A DNA stretch of 64,000 nucleotides from Sphingomonas yabuuchiae (GCF_014199595.1 NZ_JACHNX010000005.1:124001-188000); one strand, 5' to 3'. Positions 38,382-47,825 are shown, counted from the first letter of the stretch. A program made the numbers and translations. The notes: a model not told the origin generated them from the sequence alone.

Positions 38382-39544
38382 GCCGCTTCGCCCCCTGGGC
38401 CTCCTTTCCCGAACATAGCCGGGGGCGCCGTCATGACGAGGCCTCGGGCCTGGCGCGCGGGCCGCGCGATGCGTTCCAGCGCGACCGCGACCGGATCATC
38501 CATTCGATCAGCTTCCGGCGGCTGCGTCATAAGACCCAGGTCTTCATGGCGCCCGACGGCGACCATTTCCGCGTCCGCCTGACCCACAGCCTGGAGGTCG
38601 CACAGATCGGCCGCACGATCGCGCGGACGCTGGGACTGAACGAGGATCTGACCGAGGCGCTGTGCCTGGCGCATGATATCGGCCATCCGCCCTTTGGCCA
38701 TGCGGGCGAGGATGCGCTGAAGGCTGCGCTGACCGAGCAGGGTGGATTCGACCATAACGGCCATACGCTGCGCACCCTGACCGAGATCGAGCGGCCCTAT
38801 CCTCGCTGGGACGGGCTGAACCTTAGTTGGGAGACGCTGGAGGGACTGGCCAAGCACAATGGGCCGGTGCGCCATCCCGGCTGGGCCTTGCGGGAGGCGG
38901 ATGCGGGCTTTCCGCTCGATCTGGACAGCCATGCCTCGCTGGAGGCGCAGGTCGCAGCGCTTGCGGACGACATCGCTTATGACAATCACGATATCGACGA
39001 CGGCCTGCGCGCCGGGCTGCTGACGCTCGACCAGCTGCTTGCCGTGCCGCTGGTCGCGCGGGGCTGGGACGCGGCGCGGGCGCAATTCCCCGATGTCGCA
39101 CCCAGAAGGCTGGCAAGCGAACTGATCCGCTCGCAGATCGGGGTGATGGTCAACGATCTGGTCGCCGAAACCCGGACCCGTATCGCCGAGAGCGGGGTGG
39201 GGGACGTGGCGGACGTTCGCGCGGCGGGCCGGGCGCTGGTTGGCTTTTCGGACGCAATGCGGATAGAGGAGCGCGACCTGAAGCGTTTCATGTACGCCAA
39301 TCTCTACCACCACCCGCGCCAGCTGGCGGCGGCGGACGCGGCGCATGGTATCGTGAAGGGCCTGTTCGCGGCCTATCGCGCGGACCCGGCGCAACTGCCC
39401 CAGGAGTGGCGCGAGCGGTTGCCGGTGGAAGAGCCTGCACGCAGTCGGCATATTGCCGACTTCATTGCGGGGATGACGGACCGTTATGCGGTTCGGTGTT
39501 ACCGTGAGGTTGTGGGGGACATCGATCTGCCCGAGGGGTTTTAA
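38378..39544 (+). CDS. dgt: deoxyguanosinetriphosphate triphosphohydrolase-like protein
   Basis: 388-aa HD-domain phosphohydrolase that releases triphosphate from dNTPs. The family opening [35 protein letters not shown] (about residues 20-54), [14 protein letters not shown] with the first metal His, and the [20 protein letters not shown] motif are diagnostic; [12 protein letters not shown] holds a later metal ligand. The GTG at 38378 is set by the 4-nt overlap with the SPOR gene. In alphaproteobacteria dgt is usually followed by argS, as here after two other genes. Confidence 0.92.
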   Translation: MSRFAPWASFPEHSRGRRHDEASGLARGPRDAFQRDRDRIIHSISFRRLRHKTQVFMAPDGDHFRVRLTHSLEVAQIGRTIARTLGLNEDLTEALCLAHDIGHPPFGHAGEDALKAALTEQGGFDHNGHTLRTLTEIERPYPRWDGLNLSWETLEGLAKHNGPVRHPGWALREADAGFPLDLDSHASLEAQVAALADDIAYDNHDIDDGLRAGLLTLDQLLAVPLVARGWDAARAQFPDVAPRRLASELIRSQIGVMVNDLVAETRTRIAESGVGDVADVRAAGRALVGFSDAMRIEERDLKRFMYANLYHHPRQLAAADAAHGIVKGLFAAYRADPAQLPQEWRERLPVEEPARSRHIADFIAGMTDRYAVRCYREVVGDIDLPEGF

Positions 39545-39596
39545 TATCGCGATAGCTGGCCAGGCCGGATCGGCATTCAGAATGCCATATTCATTT

Positions 39597-39734
39597 TCCT
39601 CCCCTGGAAGGGGAGGGGGACCATCCGAAGGATGGTGGAGGGGTGTCGCCGGTTGAGGTTGGAGTCCCATCCCGCAAGCCGGGATACCCCTCCGTCAGGC
39701 CTTTGGCCTGCCACCTCCCCTTCCGGGGGAGGAA
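39597..39734. repeat. Family A intergenic inverted repeat, copy 2
   Basis: Left arm TTCCTCCCCTGGAAGGGGAGG, inner GGAGGGGTGTCGC and ATACCCCTCCGTCAGGC blocks, right arm CCACCTCCCCTTCCGGGGGAGGAA. It begins 52 nt after the dgt stop, further than in the other copies, and lies upstream of the DUF4240 gene. Confidence 0.8.
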
Positions 39735-39770
39735 CGGGACGAACGTTGATGGGACCTGAGGATAGACAGA

Positions 39771-40427
39771 ATGGCTGGCCTGGGACGCTTCGTTGTTTTT
39801 GCGTCAGTCGCGGCGGCGCTGGCACTGATCGTCACCTATGGCGGTGGGGCCAGACCGGCGAAACAGGGTTTGCAGATGCCTGTGGCTGTCGGGGCAGGTC
39901 CGCTCAGCCGCGATGATTTCTGGGCACTGGTCCATCATTCCGCGACTTGGGGCGAGGATGCCGACGCGCAGCTGGCCGATCTTCGCACGTCGCTGCGCCA
40001 ATCGACGCCATCCCAGATCGCCGCGTTTCAAGGTTATTTTGAAGAGGCGATGATCCGGTCCTATCGATGGGATTTATGGGGTGCCGCCTATGTCGCCAAG
40101 GGCGGCGCGTCGGATGACGGGTTCGAATATTTCCAGCGCTGGCTGATCTCGCGCGGACGAACGGATTTCGAACGGGTCCTCGCTGATCCCGACGCATTGG
40201 CCGATCTTGCCATTCCGGACGCGCAGAGTGATCTGGAGTTTGAGGCCTTTGGCTATGTCGCGCCGGAAATTTGGTCGGCAAAGACCGGGCAAGCTCTTTC
40301 GCAAATGCCCGAAGCCGATGCCCGACCTCGCCCGTCCGTGCCCAGCGGTACTCCCTTCAAAGAAGAGACGTCGCATCTTGCCGCGCGTTATCCAAAGCTC
40401 TGGAAGCGCTTTGGGACATGGCTTTAA
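39771..40427 (+). CDS. DUF4240 domain protein with N-terminal membrane anchor
   Basis: 218-aa protein. One hydrophobic segment at residues 6-23 (RFVVFASVAAALALIVTY) suggests a signal anchor or signal peptide. The rest matches the DUF4240 family: SRDDFWALVHHSA, QSTPSQIAAFQGYFEEAMIRSYRWDLWGAAYVAKGGASDDGFEYFQRWLISRGRTDFERVLADPDALADL. Family function is unknown. Base composition is lower in GC than its neighbours (29 of 60 in the line 40021-40080, against about 70 percent nearby), which hints at separate origin. A bidirectional terminator follows. Confidence 0.75.
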   Translation: MAGLGRFVVFASVAAALALIVTYGGGARPAKQGLQMPVAVGAGPLSRDDFWALVHHSATWGEDADAQLADLRTSLRQSTPSQIAAFQGYFEEAMIRSYRWDLWGAAYVAKGGASDDGFEYFQRWLISRGRTDFERVLADPDALADLAIPDAQSDLEFEAFGYVAPEIWSAKTGQALSQMPEADARPRPSVPSGTPFKEETSHLAARYPKLWKRFGTWL

Positions 40428-40443
40428 GAGATTGGGTGCATGA

Positions 40444-40483
40444 AAAAAGCCCCGTGCATCCCATCGGACACACGGGGCTTTTT
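40444..40483. terminator. bidirectional terminator
   Basis: Perfect 13-bp stem AAAAAGCCCCGTG / CACGGGGCTTTTT with a 14-nt loop and A/T runs on both sides; it lies between the convergent DUF4240 and 40505 genes and suits both strands. Confidence 0.88.
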
Positions 40484-40504
40484 CGTTCAGCCGTCAGGCT
40501 AGGA

Positions 40505-40804
40505 TCAGCGAGCGCTGGTCTCCACGCCGGCGCCCAGCGCGCCACGGGCTTCGTCGGTGGTGAAGGCGACCTGAGTGTTGCCGGTCGTGCCGGTCACGCG
40601 GTGCCCCTTCACGACGAAGCGGAACGGCTCGCCGCCCGGATAGCGATGGCCCTGGATCACCGCATGGCCGTTCTCGTTCGAACGGGTGTAGACATAGGTG
40701 CTGCCCTCGTGAACGAAGCGCTGCTCGCCCTCGGCGGCGATCGCACCGATGGTGGGGACGGCGGCGGCGACGGTGGCGGCCAGGATCAGAATGGTCTTGC
40801 GCAT
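40505..40804 (-). CDS. small exported protein, unknown
   Basis: 99-aa protein with a clear signal peptide (MRKTILILAATVAAAVPTIGAIA, cut before AEGEQ). The mature part (FVHEGSTYVYTRSNENGHAVIQGHRYPGGEPFRFVVKGHRVTGTTGNTQVAFTTDEARG) is a compact beta-rich sequence that I do not recognise. The ATG at 40804 has GGGAG at 8 nt and the frame upstream reads through a promoter-like region. Divergent from argS with 229 bp between. Confidence 0.7.
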   Translation of the reverse strand: MRKTILILAATVAAAVPTIGAIAAEGEQRFVHEGSTYVYTRSNENGHAVIQGHRYPGGEPFRFVVKGHRVTGTTGNTQVAFTTDEARGALGAGVETSAR

Positions 40805-41033
40805 GATCGAAACTCCCGCATTTGCGTTGAGCCGGATCAGGTCCTCTCGCGCCTTGTTAGCGCTTCTACTTTCGTCAGTTGAAATATTGCGGTGCAGCAT
40901 GGTCGGCAACTGCAAAGGGATTCCGCCTGATTGCACTCGGTGCAATCGTCCCGCTGCCGCATACGCCATGATTTGAAGCGGGCGCTCGATTTCGCTAGAG
41001 CGCAACGCTTTGCTACCCCGATCGGACGATGTG

Positions 41034-42758
41034 ATGACCCTCTACACCCGCTTTGCCGCGCATATCGATGCGGCGCTGGACACGCTGGTCGCCGCCGGCA
41101 CGCTGCCCGGCGGGCTGGATCGCCGCAACGTGACGGTCGAGCCGCCGCGCGATGCGAGCCATGGCGACCTCGCCACCAACGCCGCGATGGTGCTGGCCAA
41201 GCCCGCAGGCACCAACCCGCGCGCGCTGGCCGAAGCGATCGCGGCGGAGCTGGGCAAGCTGGACGAGGTGGACAGCGTCTCGGTCGCCGGGCCGGGCTTC
41301 CTGAACATGCGGCTGACCGAGGCGGCCTGGCGCGACGAGCTGGCCGCGATCCCGGCGGCGGGCGGCGATTATGGCCGTTCGGCGCGTGGGAATGGCGTCA
41401 CCGTCAATATCGAATATGTCTCGGCCAATCCGACGGGCCCGATGCATATGGGCCATTGCCGTGGCGCGGTGGTGGGCGATGCGCTCGCCACGCTGCTGGA
41501 ATTTGCGGGCCACAAGGTCATTCGCGAATATTATGTCAACGATGCGGGCGGCCAGGTCGATGTCCTCGCCCGCTCGGCGCATCTGCGCTACCGCGAGGCG
41601 CTGGGCGCGACGATCGAGATCCCCGAGGGGCTTTATCCAGGCGAATATCTGAAGCCGATCGGCGCGGAACTCGCGGCCGAATATGGCGATACATATGTCG
41701 ACGCGCCCGAAAGCGAATGGCTGGTCCTGTTCCGCACCCGTGCGGTGGCGGCGATGATGGCGATGATCCGCGAGGATCTGGCACTGCTGGGCATCCATCA
41801 CGACATCTTCTCGTCGGAAGCCGAATTGCAGGCGGCGGGCAAGCCCGAGGCGGCCGAGGCTGAGCTGCGGTCGCGTGGCCTCGTCTATGACGGCGTGCTG
41901 GAAGCGCCGAAGGGCGAGACCCCCGAGGATTGGGAGCCGGTCGAGCTGCCGTTGTTCCGCTCCAGCCAGTTCGGCGACGATCAGGATCGCCCGATCAAGA
42001 AGTCGAACGGCGCCTGGACCTATTTCGGCGCCGACCTGGCCTATCATTATCAAAAGGCGCAATCCTCCGATCAGCTGATCGACATCTGGGGCGCCGACCA
42101 TGCGGGCACCGTCAAGCGCATCGTCGCGGCGGTCGAGGCGCTGACCGGCGGCAAGACCAAGTTCGACGTGAAGCTCGTCCAGATGGTCCGCCTGTTGCGC
42201 GGCGGCGAGCCGGTGAAGATGTCGAAGCGCGCGGGCAATTTCGTCACCCTCGCCGATGTCGTGCGCGAGGTCGGCAAGGACGTGGTGCGCTTCACCATGC
42301 TGACCCGCCGGGCGGACGCGCAGATGGACTTCGACTTCGCCAAGGTGGTCGAGGCGTCGAAGGACAATCCGGTCTTCTACGTCCAATATGCCCATGCGCG
42401 CATCGCCTCGCTGAAGCGGCGCGCGGCCGAGGCGGGCATTGCGGGCGGCACCGCCGACCTGGCGCTGCTCGACGCCGAGGATCTGGCGCTGGTGAAGCTG
42501 GCCGCGCAGTTCCCGCGCATCGTCGAGACGGCGGCGACCGCGCGTGAGCCGCATCGCGTGGCCTTCTACCTCTATGACCTGGCCGCTGCCTTCCATGCGG
42601 CCTGGAATGTCGGGAACGACCGGGTCGATCGGCGCTTCCTGATCGCGGAAGATGCCGAACTGACCCGCGCGCGTCTTTTCCTCAGCGAGGGGATCGGGCA
42701 GATCATACGCAATGGTCTGGCGCTGATGGGCGTCGAAGCCGTGTCGGAGATGAAGTGA
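41034..42758 (+). CDS. argS: arginyl-tRNA synthetase
   Basis: 574-aa class I synthetase that charges tRNA-Arg. HIGH-like motif is ANPTGPMHMGHCRGAVVGD (near residue 130) and KMSKR-like motif is VKMSKRAGNFVTL; the long helical C-terminus is present (LTRRADAQMDFDF then ARARLFLSEGIGQII). ATG 41034 is chosen over upstream starts as it fits the family MTLYTRFAAHIDAAL. The next gene begins with TGATG, sharing one base with the argS stop. Confidence 0.96.
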   Translation: MTLYTRFAAHIDAALDTLVAAGTLPGGLDRRNVTVEPPRDASHGDLATNAAMVLAKPAGTNPRALAEAIAAELGKLDEVDSVSVAGPGFLNMRLTEAAWRDELAAIPAAGGDYGRSARGNGVTVNIEYVSANPTGPMHMGHCRGAVVGDALATLLEFAGHKVIREYYVNDAGGQVDVLARSAHLRYREALGATIEIPEGLYPGEYLKPIGAELAAEYGDTYVDAPESEWLVLFRTRAVAAMMAMIREDLALLGIHHDIFSSEAELQAAGKPEAAEAELRSRGLVYDGVLEAPKGETPEDWEPVELPLFRSSQFGDDQDRPIKKSNGAWTYFGADLAYHYQKAQSSDQLIDIWGADHAGTVKRIVAAVEALTGGKTKFDVKLVQMVRLLRGGEPVKMSKRAGNFVTLADVVREVGKDVVRFTMLTRRADAQMDFDFAKVVEASKDNPVFYVQYAHARIASLKRRAAEAGIAGGTADLALLDAEDLALVKLAAQFPRIVETAATAREPHRVAFYLYDLAAAFHAAWNVGNDRVDRRFLIAEDAELTRARLFLSEGIGQIIRNGLALMGVEAVSEMK

Positions 42759-43498
42759 TGGCGAACGAAACGGACGGCCGCGCCCTGGATCTGGACGAGG
42801 CGGATCGCCTTCCCTGGCTGGAAACCGTCGAGGCCGATGAGCCCGAGGGCGTCGGCATCGGCAAGGTGATCGCGCTGGTCATTCTGGGCCTCGCCATTCT
42901 GGCCGCGATCGGCTTCGGCTTCTACAAGTGGCAGGCGCATCGTGCAGCGACGGACGGCGACGGCGCGGTGATCGCCGCGCCCGAGGGCGACTATAAGGTC
43001 CGCCCGGCCGATCCGGGCGGCCTGAAGATCAAAGGCGAGGGCAACACCGCCATCGCCACCAGCGCGGGCAAGCCCGGCGGCACCGGCGCGATCGACCTGC
43101 GCGCCGTGCCCGAAGCGCCGATGAACGGCACGCGCGTCGTACAGAAGCCTGCCGAGCCCAATGGTGGCCGCAATGCCGTGGCGCAGGTGCCGGAATCGGG
43201 CGGCAAGCTCGTCGCCCCCGCACCCGTGGCGGCGGCGCGTGCCCCCGCGGCGGCCCCGAGCGGCGGTGCGATGGTCCAGCTGGGCGCCTATCCCAGCGAA
43301 TCCTCGGCCAATGCCGCCTGGGACCGTTTCTCGAAGCGCTTTTCCTATGTCGCCGCGCTGGGCAAGGTGGTCCAGCCGGTCGCGTCGAACGGCAAGACCC
43401 TGTATCGCCTGCGCGTGAATGCCGGGTCGGCCAACCAGGCCGCCGATATCTGCGGCCGCCTGCGCGTGGCGGGTGAGAGCTGCTTCGTCGCCAGCTGA
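42758..43498 (+). CDS. SPOR domain protein
   Basis: 246-aa bitopic protein. Cytoplasmic part (residues 1-34), a helix at about 35-57 (GKVIALVILGLAILAAIGFGFYKW), a Gly/Ala/Pro-rich linker, and a C-terminal SPOR domain at about 170-245 (GAMVQLGAYPSESSANAAWDRFSKRF, then TLYRLRVNAGSANQAADICGRLRVAGESCFV). SPOR domains bind peptidoglycan stripped of stem peptides at the septum. Directly coupled to argS and followed by nagZ, a conserved alphaproteobacterial order. This is the second SPOR protein in the window. Confidence 0.88.
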   Translation: MANETDGRALDLDEADRLPWLETVEADEPEGVGIGKVIALVILGLAILAAIGFGFYKWQAHRAATDGDGAVIAAPEGDYKVRPADPGGLKIKGEGNTAIATSAGKPGGTGAIDLRAVPEAPMNGTRVVQKPAEPNGGRNAVAQVPESGGKLVAPAPVAAARAPAAAPSGGAMVQLGAYPSESSANAAWDRFSKRFSYVAALGKVVQPVASNGKTLYRLRVNAGSANQAADICGRLRVAGESCFVAS

Positions 43499-43549
43499 TC
43501 GACCATGCCCCTTTCCCGCCGGTGCGGGGAAGGGGCCGGAGTTTCGTCC

Positions 43550-44560
43550 ATGATCCCCGTCATTTTCGGCCTGTCCGGCCCGGTGCTGACCTCCGACGAG
43601 CGGGCATTCTTCGCCTCGATCGAACCGGCGGGCTATATCCTGTTCAAGCGCAACATCGTCGACCGGGCGCAGGTTCGGGCGTTGACCGACGATCTGCGCG
43701 CACTGGCGGGGCGGGACGATCTGGCGATCCTGATCGATCAGGAAGGCGGCCGTGTCGCGCGCATGGGGCCGCCCGAATGGCCCGCTTTCTCCGCCGGGCC
43801 GGTCTTCGCGAAGCTGTACGAGACAGCGCCGATGTCGGCGATCCAGGCGATGCGCGCCAATGGCCAGGCACTGGGCGTGATGCTGCGCGAGGTCGGGATC
43901 ACCGTCGACTGCGCGCCGCTGCTCGACGTGGCGCAAGCCGACACCACCGAGGCGATCGCCTGCCGCGCCTATGGCACCGAGCCGATGCAGGTGGCCGCAT
44001 TGGGCCGCGCCATGCTGGAAGGGTTGGCGGCGGCGGGTGTGGTCGGCGTGGTCAAGCATATGCCCGGCCATGGCCGCGCGCTGGTCGACTCGCACCATTT
44101 GCTGCCGACCGTCACCGCCGACGAGGCGGCGCTGGAGATCGATCTCGAACCCTTCATCACGCTGTCGGGCGCGCCGATGGGCATGACCAGCCATATCGTG
44201 TTCGAGGCCTGGGACGCCGAGCGCCCCGCCACCCTGTCGCCGACTGTGATCGAGCGGATCATCCGGGGGCGGATCGGTTTCGAGGGCCTGTTGATGACCG
44301 ACGATATCGACATGAAGGCGCTGTCGGGCACGGCGGGCGAGAAGGCGGCGGGGGCCTTGGCGGCGGGATGCGACCTCGTCCTCGATTGCTGGGCGCGGAT
44401 GGACGAGATGGTCGAGATCGCCGGGCGCGTGCCGCTGATCACCGAAGCGGCGCGGGCACGGCTGGACCGTGCGATGGCGAGCGTCGGTGCGGGCGCGGGC
44501 GACTTTGCGGAGCTGATCGCGCGCCGCGATGCGCTGCTCGCGCTGGCGGCGTTGGAATAG
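43550..44560 (+). CDS. nagZ: beta-N-acetylhexosaminidase NagZ
   Basis: 336-aa GH3 glycosidase that removes GlcNAc from cell wall fragments during peptidoglycan recycling. LIDQEGGRVARMGPP (about 62-76), the KHMPGHGRALVDSHH motif (His is the general acid/base in this family) and LLMTDDIDMKAL (nucleophile Asp) are present. ATG 43550 has GGAG at 9 nt; the frame is open upstream but reads basic. Follows the SPOR gene by 51 nt. A family A repeat begins 10 nt after the stop. Confidence 0.93.
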   Translation: MIPVIFGLSGPVLTSDERAFFASIEPAGYILFKRNIVDRAQVRALTDDLRALAGRDDLAILIDQEGGRVARMGPPEWPAFSAGPVFAKLYETAPMSAIQAMRANGQALGVMLREVGITVDCAPLLDVAQADTTEAIACRAYGTEPMQVAALGRAMLEGLAAAGVVGVVKHMPGHGRALVDSHHLLPTVTADEAALEIDLEPFITLSGAPMGMTSHIVFEAWDAERPATLSPTVIERIIRGRIGFEGLLMTDDIDMKALSGTAGEKAAGALAAGCDLVLDCWARMDEMVEIAGRVPLITEAARARLDRAMASVGAGAGDFAELIARRDALLALAALE

Positions 44561-44570
44561 GTAACGCCCT

Positions 44571-44701
44571 AATCCTCCCCAAGCTTGCTTGGGGAGGGGG
44601 ACCCTCGCGCCAGCGATGGTGGAGGGGCGGGACGAACCGGCCAAGCCCTCCACTACGCCCTGCGGGCGCGGTTCCCTCCCCCTCGAAGATGGGGAGGAAT
44701 T
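44571..44701. repeat. Family A intergenic repeat, copy 3 (diverged)
   Basis: Left arm AATCCTCCCCAAGCTTGCTT GGGGAGG style, inner GGTGGAGGGG / CCCTCCACTACG, right arm CCCTCCCCCTCGAAGATGGG then GAGGAATT. It starts 10 nt after the nagZ stop and is the most diverged copy. It lies upstream of scpA. Confidence 0.75.
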
Positions 44702-44789
44702 GGAAAGAGCCGATCTCCTTTCTCCATCGGTCTGGCGCCCGCCACGCGCCGTCTCGCCATCCCGCATCATCGCCGCTAAGCAATGGGAG

Positions 44790-45515
44790 ATGACGGGGGA
44801 ACAGCTGACGCTTGATCTGGACGGGTGGGAAGGGCCGCTCGATCTGTTGCTGTCGCTGGCCCGTTCGCAAAAGGTCGATCTGCGACAGATCTCGATCCTG
44901 GCGCTGGTCGAGCAATATCTGCGCTTCGTCGACAAGGCGGGGCGGATGCAGCTGGAGCTGGCGGCCGATTATCTGGTGATGGCCGCCTGGCTCGCCTATC
45001 TTAAATCCTCGCTGCTACTGCCTCGCCAGCCCGAGGAGGAGCCCGACCCCGAGGAAATGGCGTTGCGCCTGCAACTCCGGCTGGAGCGGCTGGCGGCGAT
45101 GCGCGAATGCGGCGCGCGGCTGATGGCGCGTGATCGACTGGGCCGCGATGTCTTCCCGCGTGGCGCGCCCGAAGGGCTGGCGGTGCAGCGCAAGGCGATG
45201 TGGCAGGCCGAGCTGTACGACCTGATTTCCGCCTATGGCCGGATCAACGCGCGCACCCGCCCGGTCATGCACGTCGTCGCCGACCGGCAGGTCATGACGC
45301 TGGAGGCGGCGCTGGAGCGGGTGTCGATGCTGGTCGGCAGCCGGATCGACTGGTCGGCGATCGAGACCTTCCTGCCCGACGGCAGCGAGCGGTTGCGGCG
45401 GTCTGCGCTGGCGTCGAGCTTCCTCGCGGTGCTGGAACTGGCGCGGCAGGGCAAGGTCGAACTCCGCCAGGCCGCGCCGTTCGCGCCGCTGATGATCCGC
45501 CAGCCCGCGCCATGA
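44790..45515 (+). CDS. scpA: segregation and condensation protein A
   Basis: 241-aa kleisin of the SMC-ScpAB condensin. The N-terminal helix-turn region GWEGPLDLLLSLARSQKVDLRQISILALVEQYL (residues 11-43) is the SMC-neck binding part, followed by AADYLVMAAWLAYLKSSLLLP, and a C-terminal winged-helix part. The ATG at 44790 follows AATGGGAG closely; no better start is in frame. Overlaps scpB by 4 nt. SMC itself is not in the window. Confidence 0.93.
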   Translation: MTGEQLTLDLDGWEGPLDLLLSLARSQKVDLRQISILALVEQYLRFVDKAGRMQLELAADYLVMAAWLAYLKSSLLLPRQPEEEPDPEEMALRLQLRLERLAAMRECGARLMARDRLGRDVFPRGAPEGLAVQRKAMWQAELYDLISAYGRINARTRPVMHVVADRQVMTLEAALERVSMLVGSRIDWSAIETFLPDGSERLRRSALASSFLAVLELARQGKVELRQAAPFAPLMIRQPAP

Positions 45516-46138
45516 CCGAGATCGACCCGATCGTGCGCGCCGTCGAGGCGGTGCTGTTCGCCTCGCCCGAGCCGATGAGCGTGGATTCGATCCGCGCGCA
45601 TGTCGGCGTCGGCAGTCGTGGGGGCAAGGGCGGCGGCGATATCCGTGCGGCCCTGGAACAGTTGGAGGCGCAGTATCGCGGGCGCGGCATCATGCTCGTC
45701 CGGCGCGGCGACCGCTGGCATTTCCAGACCGCGCCCGATCTCGCCCATTTGCTCCGCCGCGACCGCGAGGAAGCCCGCCGCCTGTCGCGCGCCGCCATCG
45801 AGACGCTGGCGATCATCGCCTATCAGGAACCCGTCAGCCGCGCGGAGATCGAGGCGATACGCGGCGTCGCCATCTCCAAGGGGACGCTCGACGTGCTGAT
45901 GGAGGCGGGCTGGGTGCGTCCCGCCGGACGACGCGAGGTCCCGGGGCGGCCGCTCATCTATGCGACGACGCCCGCCTTTCTCCAGCATTTCGGGCTGACC
46001 AGCAGGCGGGACCTGCCGGGGTTGGAGGATCTGCGTGCCGCCGGGCTGCTCGATCCGGTCGATCTGGCGCTGGAGCGGATGGGTGATGAGGATATGCCCG
46101 ACGCGTCCCCGGATTCGAGTGAGGAGGAACGCGATTGA
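45512..46138 (+). CDS. scpB: segregation and condensation protein B
   Basis: 208-aa ScpB with two winged-helix domains; it dimerises and binds the ScpA linker. Landmarks: IVRAVEAVLFASPEPMSVDSI (residues 7-27), RRLSRAAIETLAIIAYQEPVSRAEIEAIRGV (89-119), VRPAGRREVPGRPLIYATTPAFLQHFGL. ATGA overlap with scpA. The Glu/Asp-rich end is usual. A 153-bp gap to tatA follows. Confidence 0.93.
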   Translation: MTEIDPIVRAVEAVLFASPEPMSVDSIRAHVGVGSRGGKGGGDIRAALEQLEAQYRGRGIMLVRRGDRWHFQTAPDLAHLLRRDREEARRLSRAAIETLAIIAYQEPVSRAEIEAIRGVAISKGTLDVLMEAGWVRPAGRREVPGRPLIYATTPAFLQHFGLTSRRDLPGLEDLRAAGLLDPVDLALERMGDEDMPDASPDSSEEERD

Positions 46139-46291
46139 GCGCTTTCCTTTGCGTCATGGCCGCGTCACAATGCTCCGCCACGGCCCTCGCATCCCCGATC
46201 GGGGGCCATGCCATCGCTCGACCATTGCCGCTGGCCCATTGCCGCTGGTGATGCCAAAGCCTAGATAGATAGAAATTCCAGGAGACGTGCC

Positions 46292-46528
46292 ATGGGCAGC
46301 TTTAGCCCGATCCACCTTCTCGTCCTCGCAGTCGTCGCGATCCTTCTGCTCGGCGGCGGGCGTTTTTCCAACCTGATGGGCGACGTCGCCAAGGGTGTGA
46401 AGAACTTCAAGAAGGGCATGGCCGAGGAAGACGAGACGCCCGCCAAGCCGTCGGCGCGTATCGAGGCGCAGAAGTCGGCCGAGCCCGCCTTCGATCGCGA
46501 TGGCGAGCGCGTGCGCGACGATCGCTGA
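46292..46528 (+). CDS. tatA: Sec-independent protein translocase subunit TatA
   Basis: 78-aa TatA: short membrane helix at residues 7-22 (IHLLVLAVVAILLLGG), the FSNLMGDVAKGVKNFKKGM amphipathic helix with the FKKG-type motif, then a charged tail. It forms the pore-like part of the Tat translocase for folded proteins. Good Shine-Dalgarno (CCAGGAGACG) before the ATG. First gene of tatABC. Confidence 0.94.
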   Translation: MGSFSPIHLLVLAVVAILLLGGGRFSNLMGDVAKGVKNFKKGMAEEDETPAKPSARIEAQKSAEPAFDRDGERVRDDR

Positions 46529-46560
46529 TCCCGGTCCGTTAAAGCCAGCAGCGGACTTTC

Positions 46561-47019
46561 ATGTTCAACATCGATTCCAGCGAGTTCCTGCTGGTCGCCA
46601 TCGTCGCGCTCGTCGTGATCGGTCCCAAGGATCTGCCCAAGGCGATGCGCGTCGTCGGCTATTGGGTGGGCAAGGCGCGCGGCGTCACGCGCCAGTTCCG
46701 CCAGGGCTTCGACAATATGGTCCGGGAGGCCGAGTTGGAGGAAATGGAGAAGCGCTGGGCCGCCGAGAATGAGCGGATCATGCGCGAACATGCCGCCGAC
46801 ACGCCTCCGCATGTCGATGCCGAAGCAACCCCTTCGGCGGCGACCCCGGCGGCGGCCTTGCCTGATCACACGACGCCTGACCACAAGACGCCCGATGCGA
46901 CGCATGGCGATGCCCATGCGGATCACAGCGATCGCCCGGTGATGGTCGAAAAGCCCGTGGTCGCGCCCGCACCCGCCAGCGAGCATCCCTCGCGCGGCAC
47001 CGAGGGGGCGGCATCGTGA
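46561..47019 (+). CDS. tatB: Sec-independent protein translocase subunit TatB
   Basis: 152-aa TatB: helix at residues 8-22 (EFLLVAIVALVVIGPKDLP), the GPKDLPKAMR motif, an amphipathic helix, then a long His/Ala/Pro-rich tail that has no obvious domain. Works with TatC as receptor for twin-arginine signal peptides. Follows tatA by 32 nt; the tatC GTG overlaps its stop by 4 nt. Confidence 0.93.
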   Translation: MFNIDSSEFLLVAIVALVVIGPKDLPKAMRVVGYWVGKARGVTRQFRQGFDNMVREAELEEMEKRWAAENERIMREHAADTPPHVDAEATPSAATPAAALPDHTTPDHKTPDATHGDAHADHSDRPVMVEKPVVAPAPASEHPSRGTEGAAS

Positions 47020-47801
47020 GCGACCAGGAAGACATCGATGCCAGCCGCGCGCCCCTGCTGGAGCATCTGATCGAGCTGCGTCGGCGGTTGCTCTACTGCA
47101 TCATCGCGGTGGGCTTGGCCTTTGGCGTGTCGATGTATTTTTCGGAATTCATTTTCGGCTTCCTGGCCAAGCCGCTGCTGCGCGCCGGGCAGGGGACGCT
47201 GGTCTATACCCAGATTTTCGAGGCGTTCTTCGTCCAGGTGAAGGTCTCGTTCTTCGCCGCGATGATGATTTCCTTCCCGGTGATCGCCAACCAGCTTTGG
47301 CAGTTCGTCGCGCCGGGTCTGTACCGCAAGGAAAAGAAGGCGCTGCTGCCCTTCCTGCTGGCGACGCCCGTGCTGTTTCTGATGGGGGCGGCGATGGCCT
47401 ATTACATTGCCATCCCGATGGCGCTGCACTTCCTGCTGGGTTTCGACGGCATGGTGGGCGGCGTGAAGCGCGAGGCGCTGCCCGCGATCGGCAATTACCT
47501 GTCCTTCGTCATGCAGTTCCTGTTCGCCTTCGGCCTGGCCTTCCTGTTGCCGGTCCTGCTGATGCTGCTGGAGCGGGCCGGGATCGTAACCCGCAAGCAG
47601 CTGATCGGCGCGCGGCGTTATGCGATCGTCGCGGCGACGGCCGTGGCGGCGGTGCTGACCCCGCCCGACCTGATGTCGCAGGTGCTGCTCGCGGTGCCGC
47701 TCATCATTCTCTACGAGCTGGCGATTATCGGCATCTGGTTCACCGAGCGGGCGCGGTCGAAGCAGGCGGCCGTGGAAGAGGATGCCGACGCGGTGGCGTG
47801 A
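47016..47801 (+). CDS. tatC: Sec-independent protein translocase subunit TatC
   Basis: 261-aa polytopic protein with six helices that recognises twin-arginine signal peptides. N-terminal MSDQEDIDASRAPLLEHLIELRRRL contains the conserved LLEHLIELRRRL block; FFVQVKVSFFAAMMISFPVIANQLWQFVAPGLYRKEKK and PPDLMSQVLLAVPLIILYEL follow. GTG start set by the overlap with tatB. A terminator lies 25 nt downstream, closing the nagZ-to-tatC stretch. Confidence 0.95.
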   Translation: MSDQEDIDASRAPLLEHLIELRRRLLYCIIAVGLAFGVSMYFSEFIFGFLAKPLLRAGQGTLVYTQIFEAFFVQVKVSFFAAMMISFPVIANQLWQFVAPGLYRKEKKALLPFLLATPVLFLMGAAMAYYIAIPMALHFLLGFDGMVGGVKREALPAIGNYLSFVMQFLFAFGLAFLLPVLLMLLERAGIVTRKQLIGARRYAIVAATAVAAVLTPPDLMSQVLLAVPLIILYELAIIGIWFTERARSKQAAVEEDADAVA

Positions 47802-47825
47802 TCGGGCTGGAGTTTGGAATTGTGA

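Noticed and set aside
42572-44935. Long antisense open frame of 787 codons opposite argS, the SPOR gene and nagZ
   Set aside because: Same reason: spans three well-recognised plus-strand genes and a repeat; no domain or coherent start.
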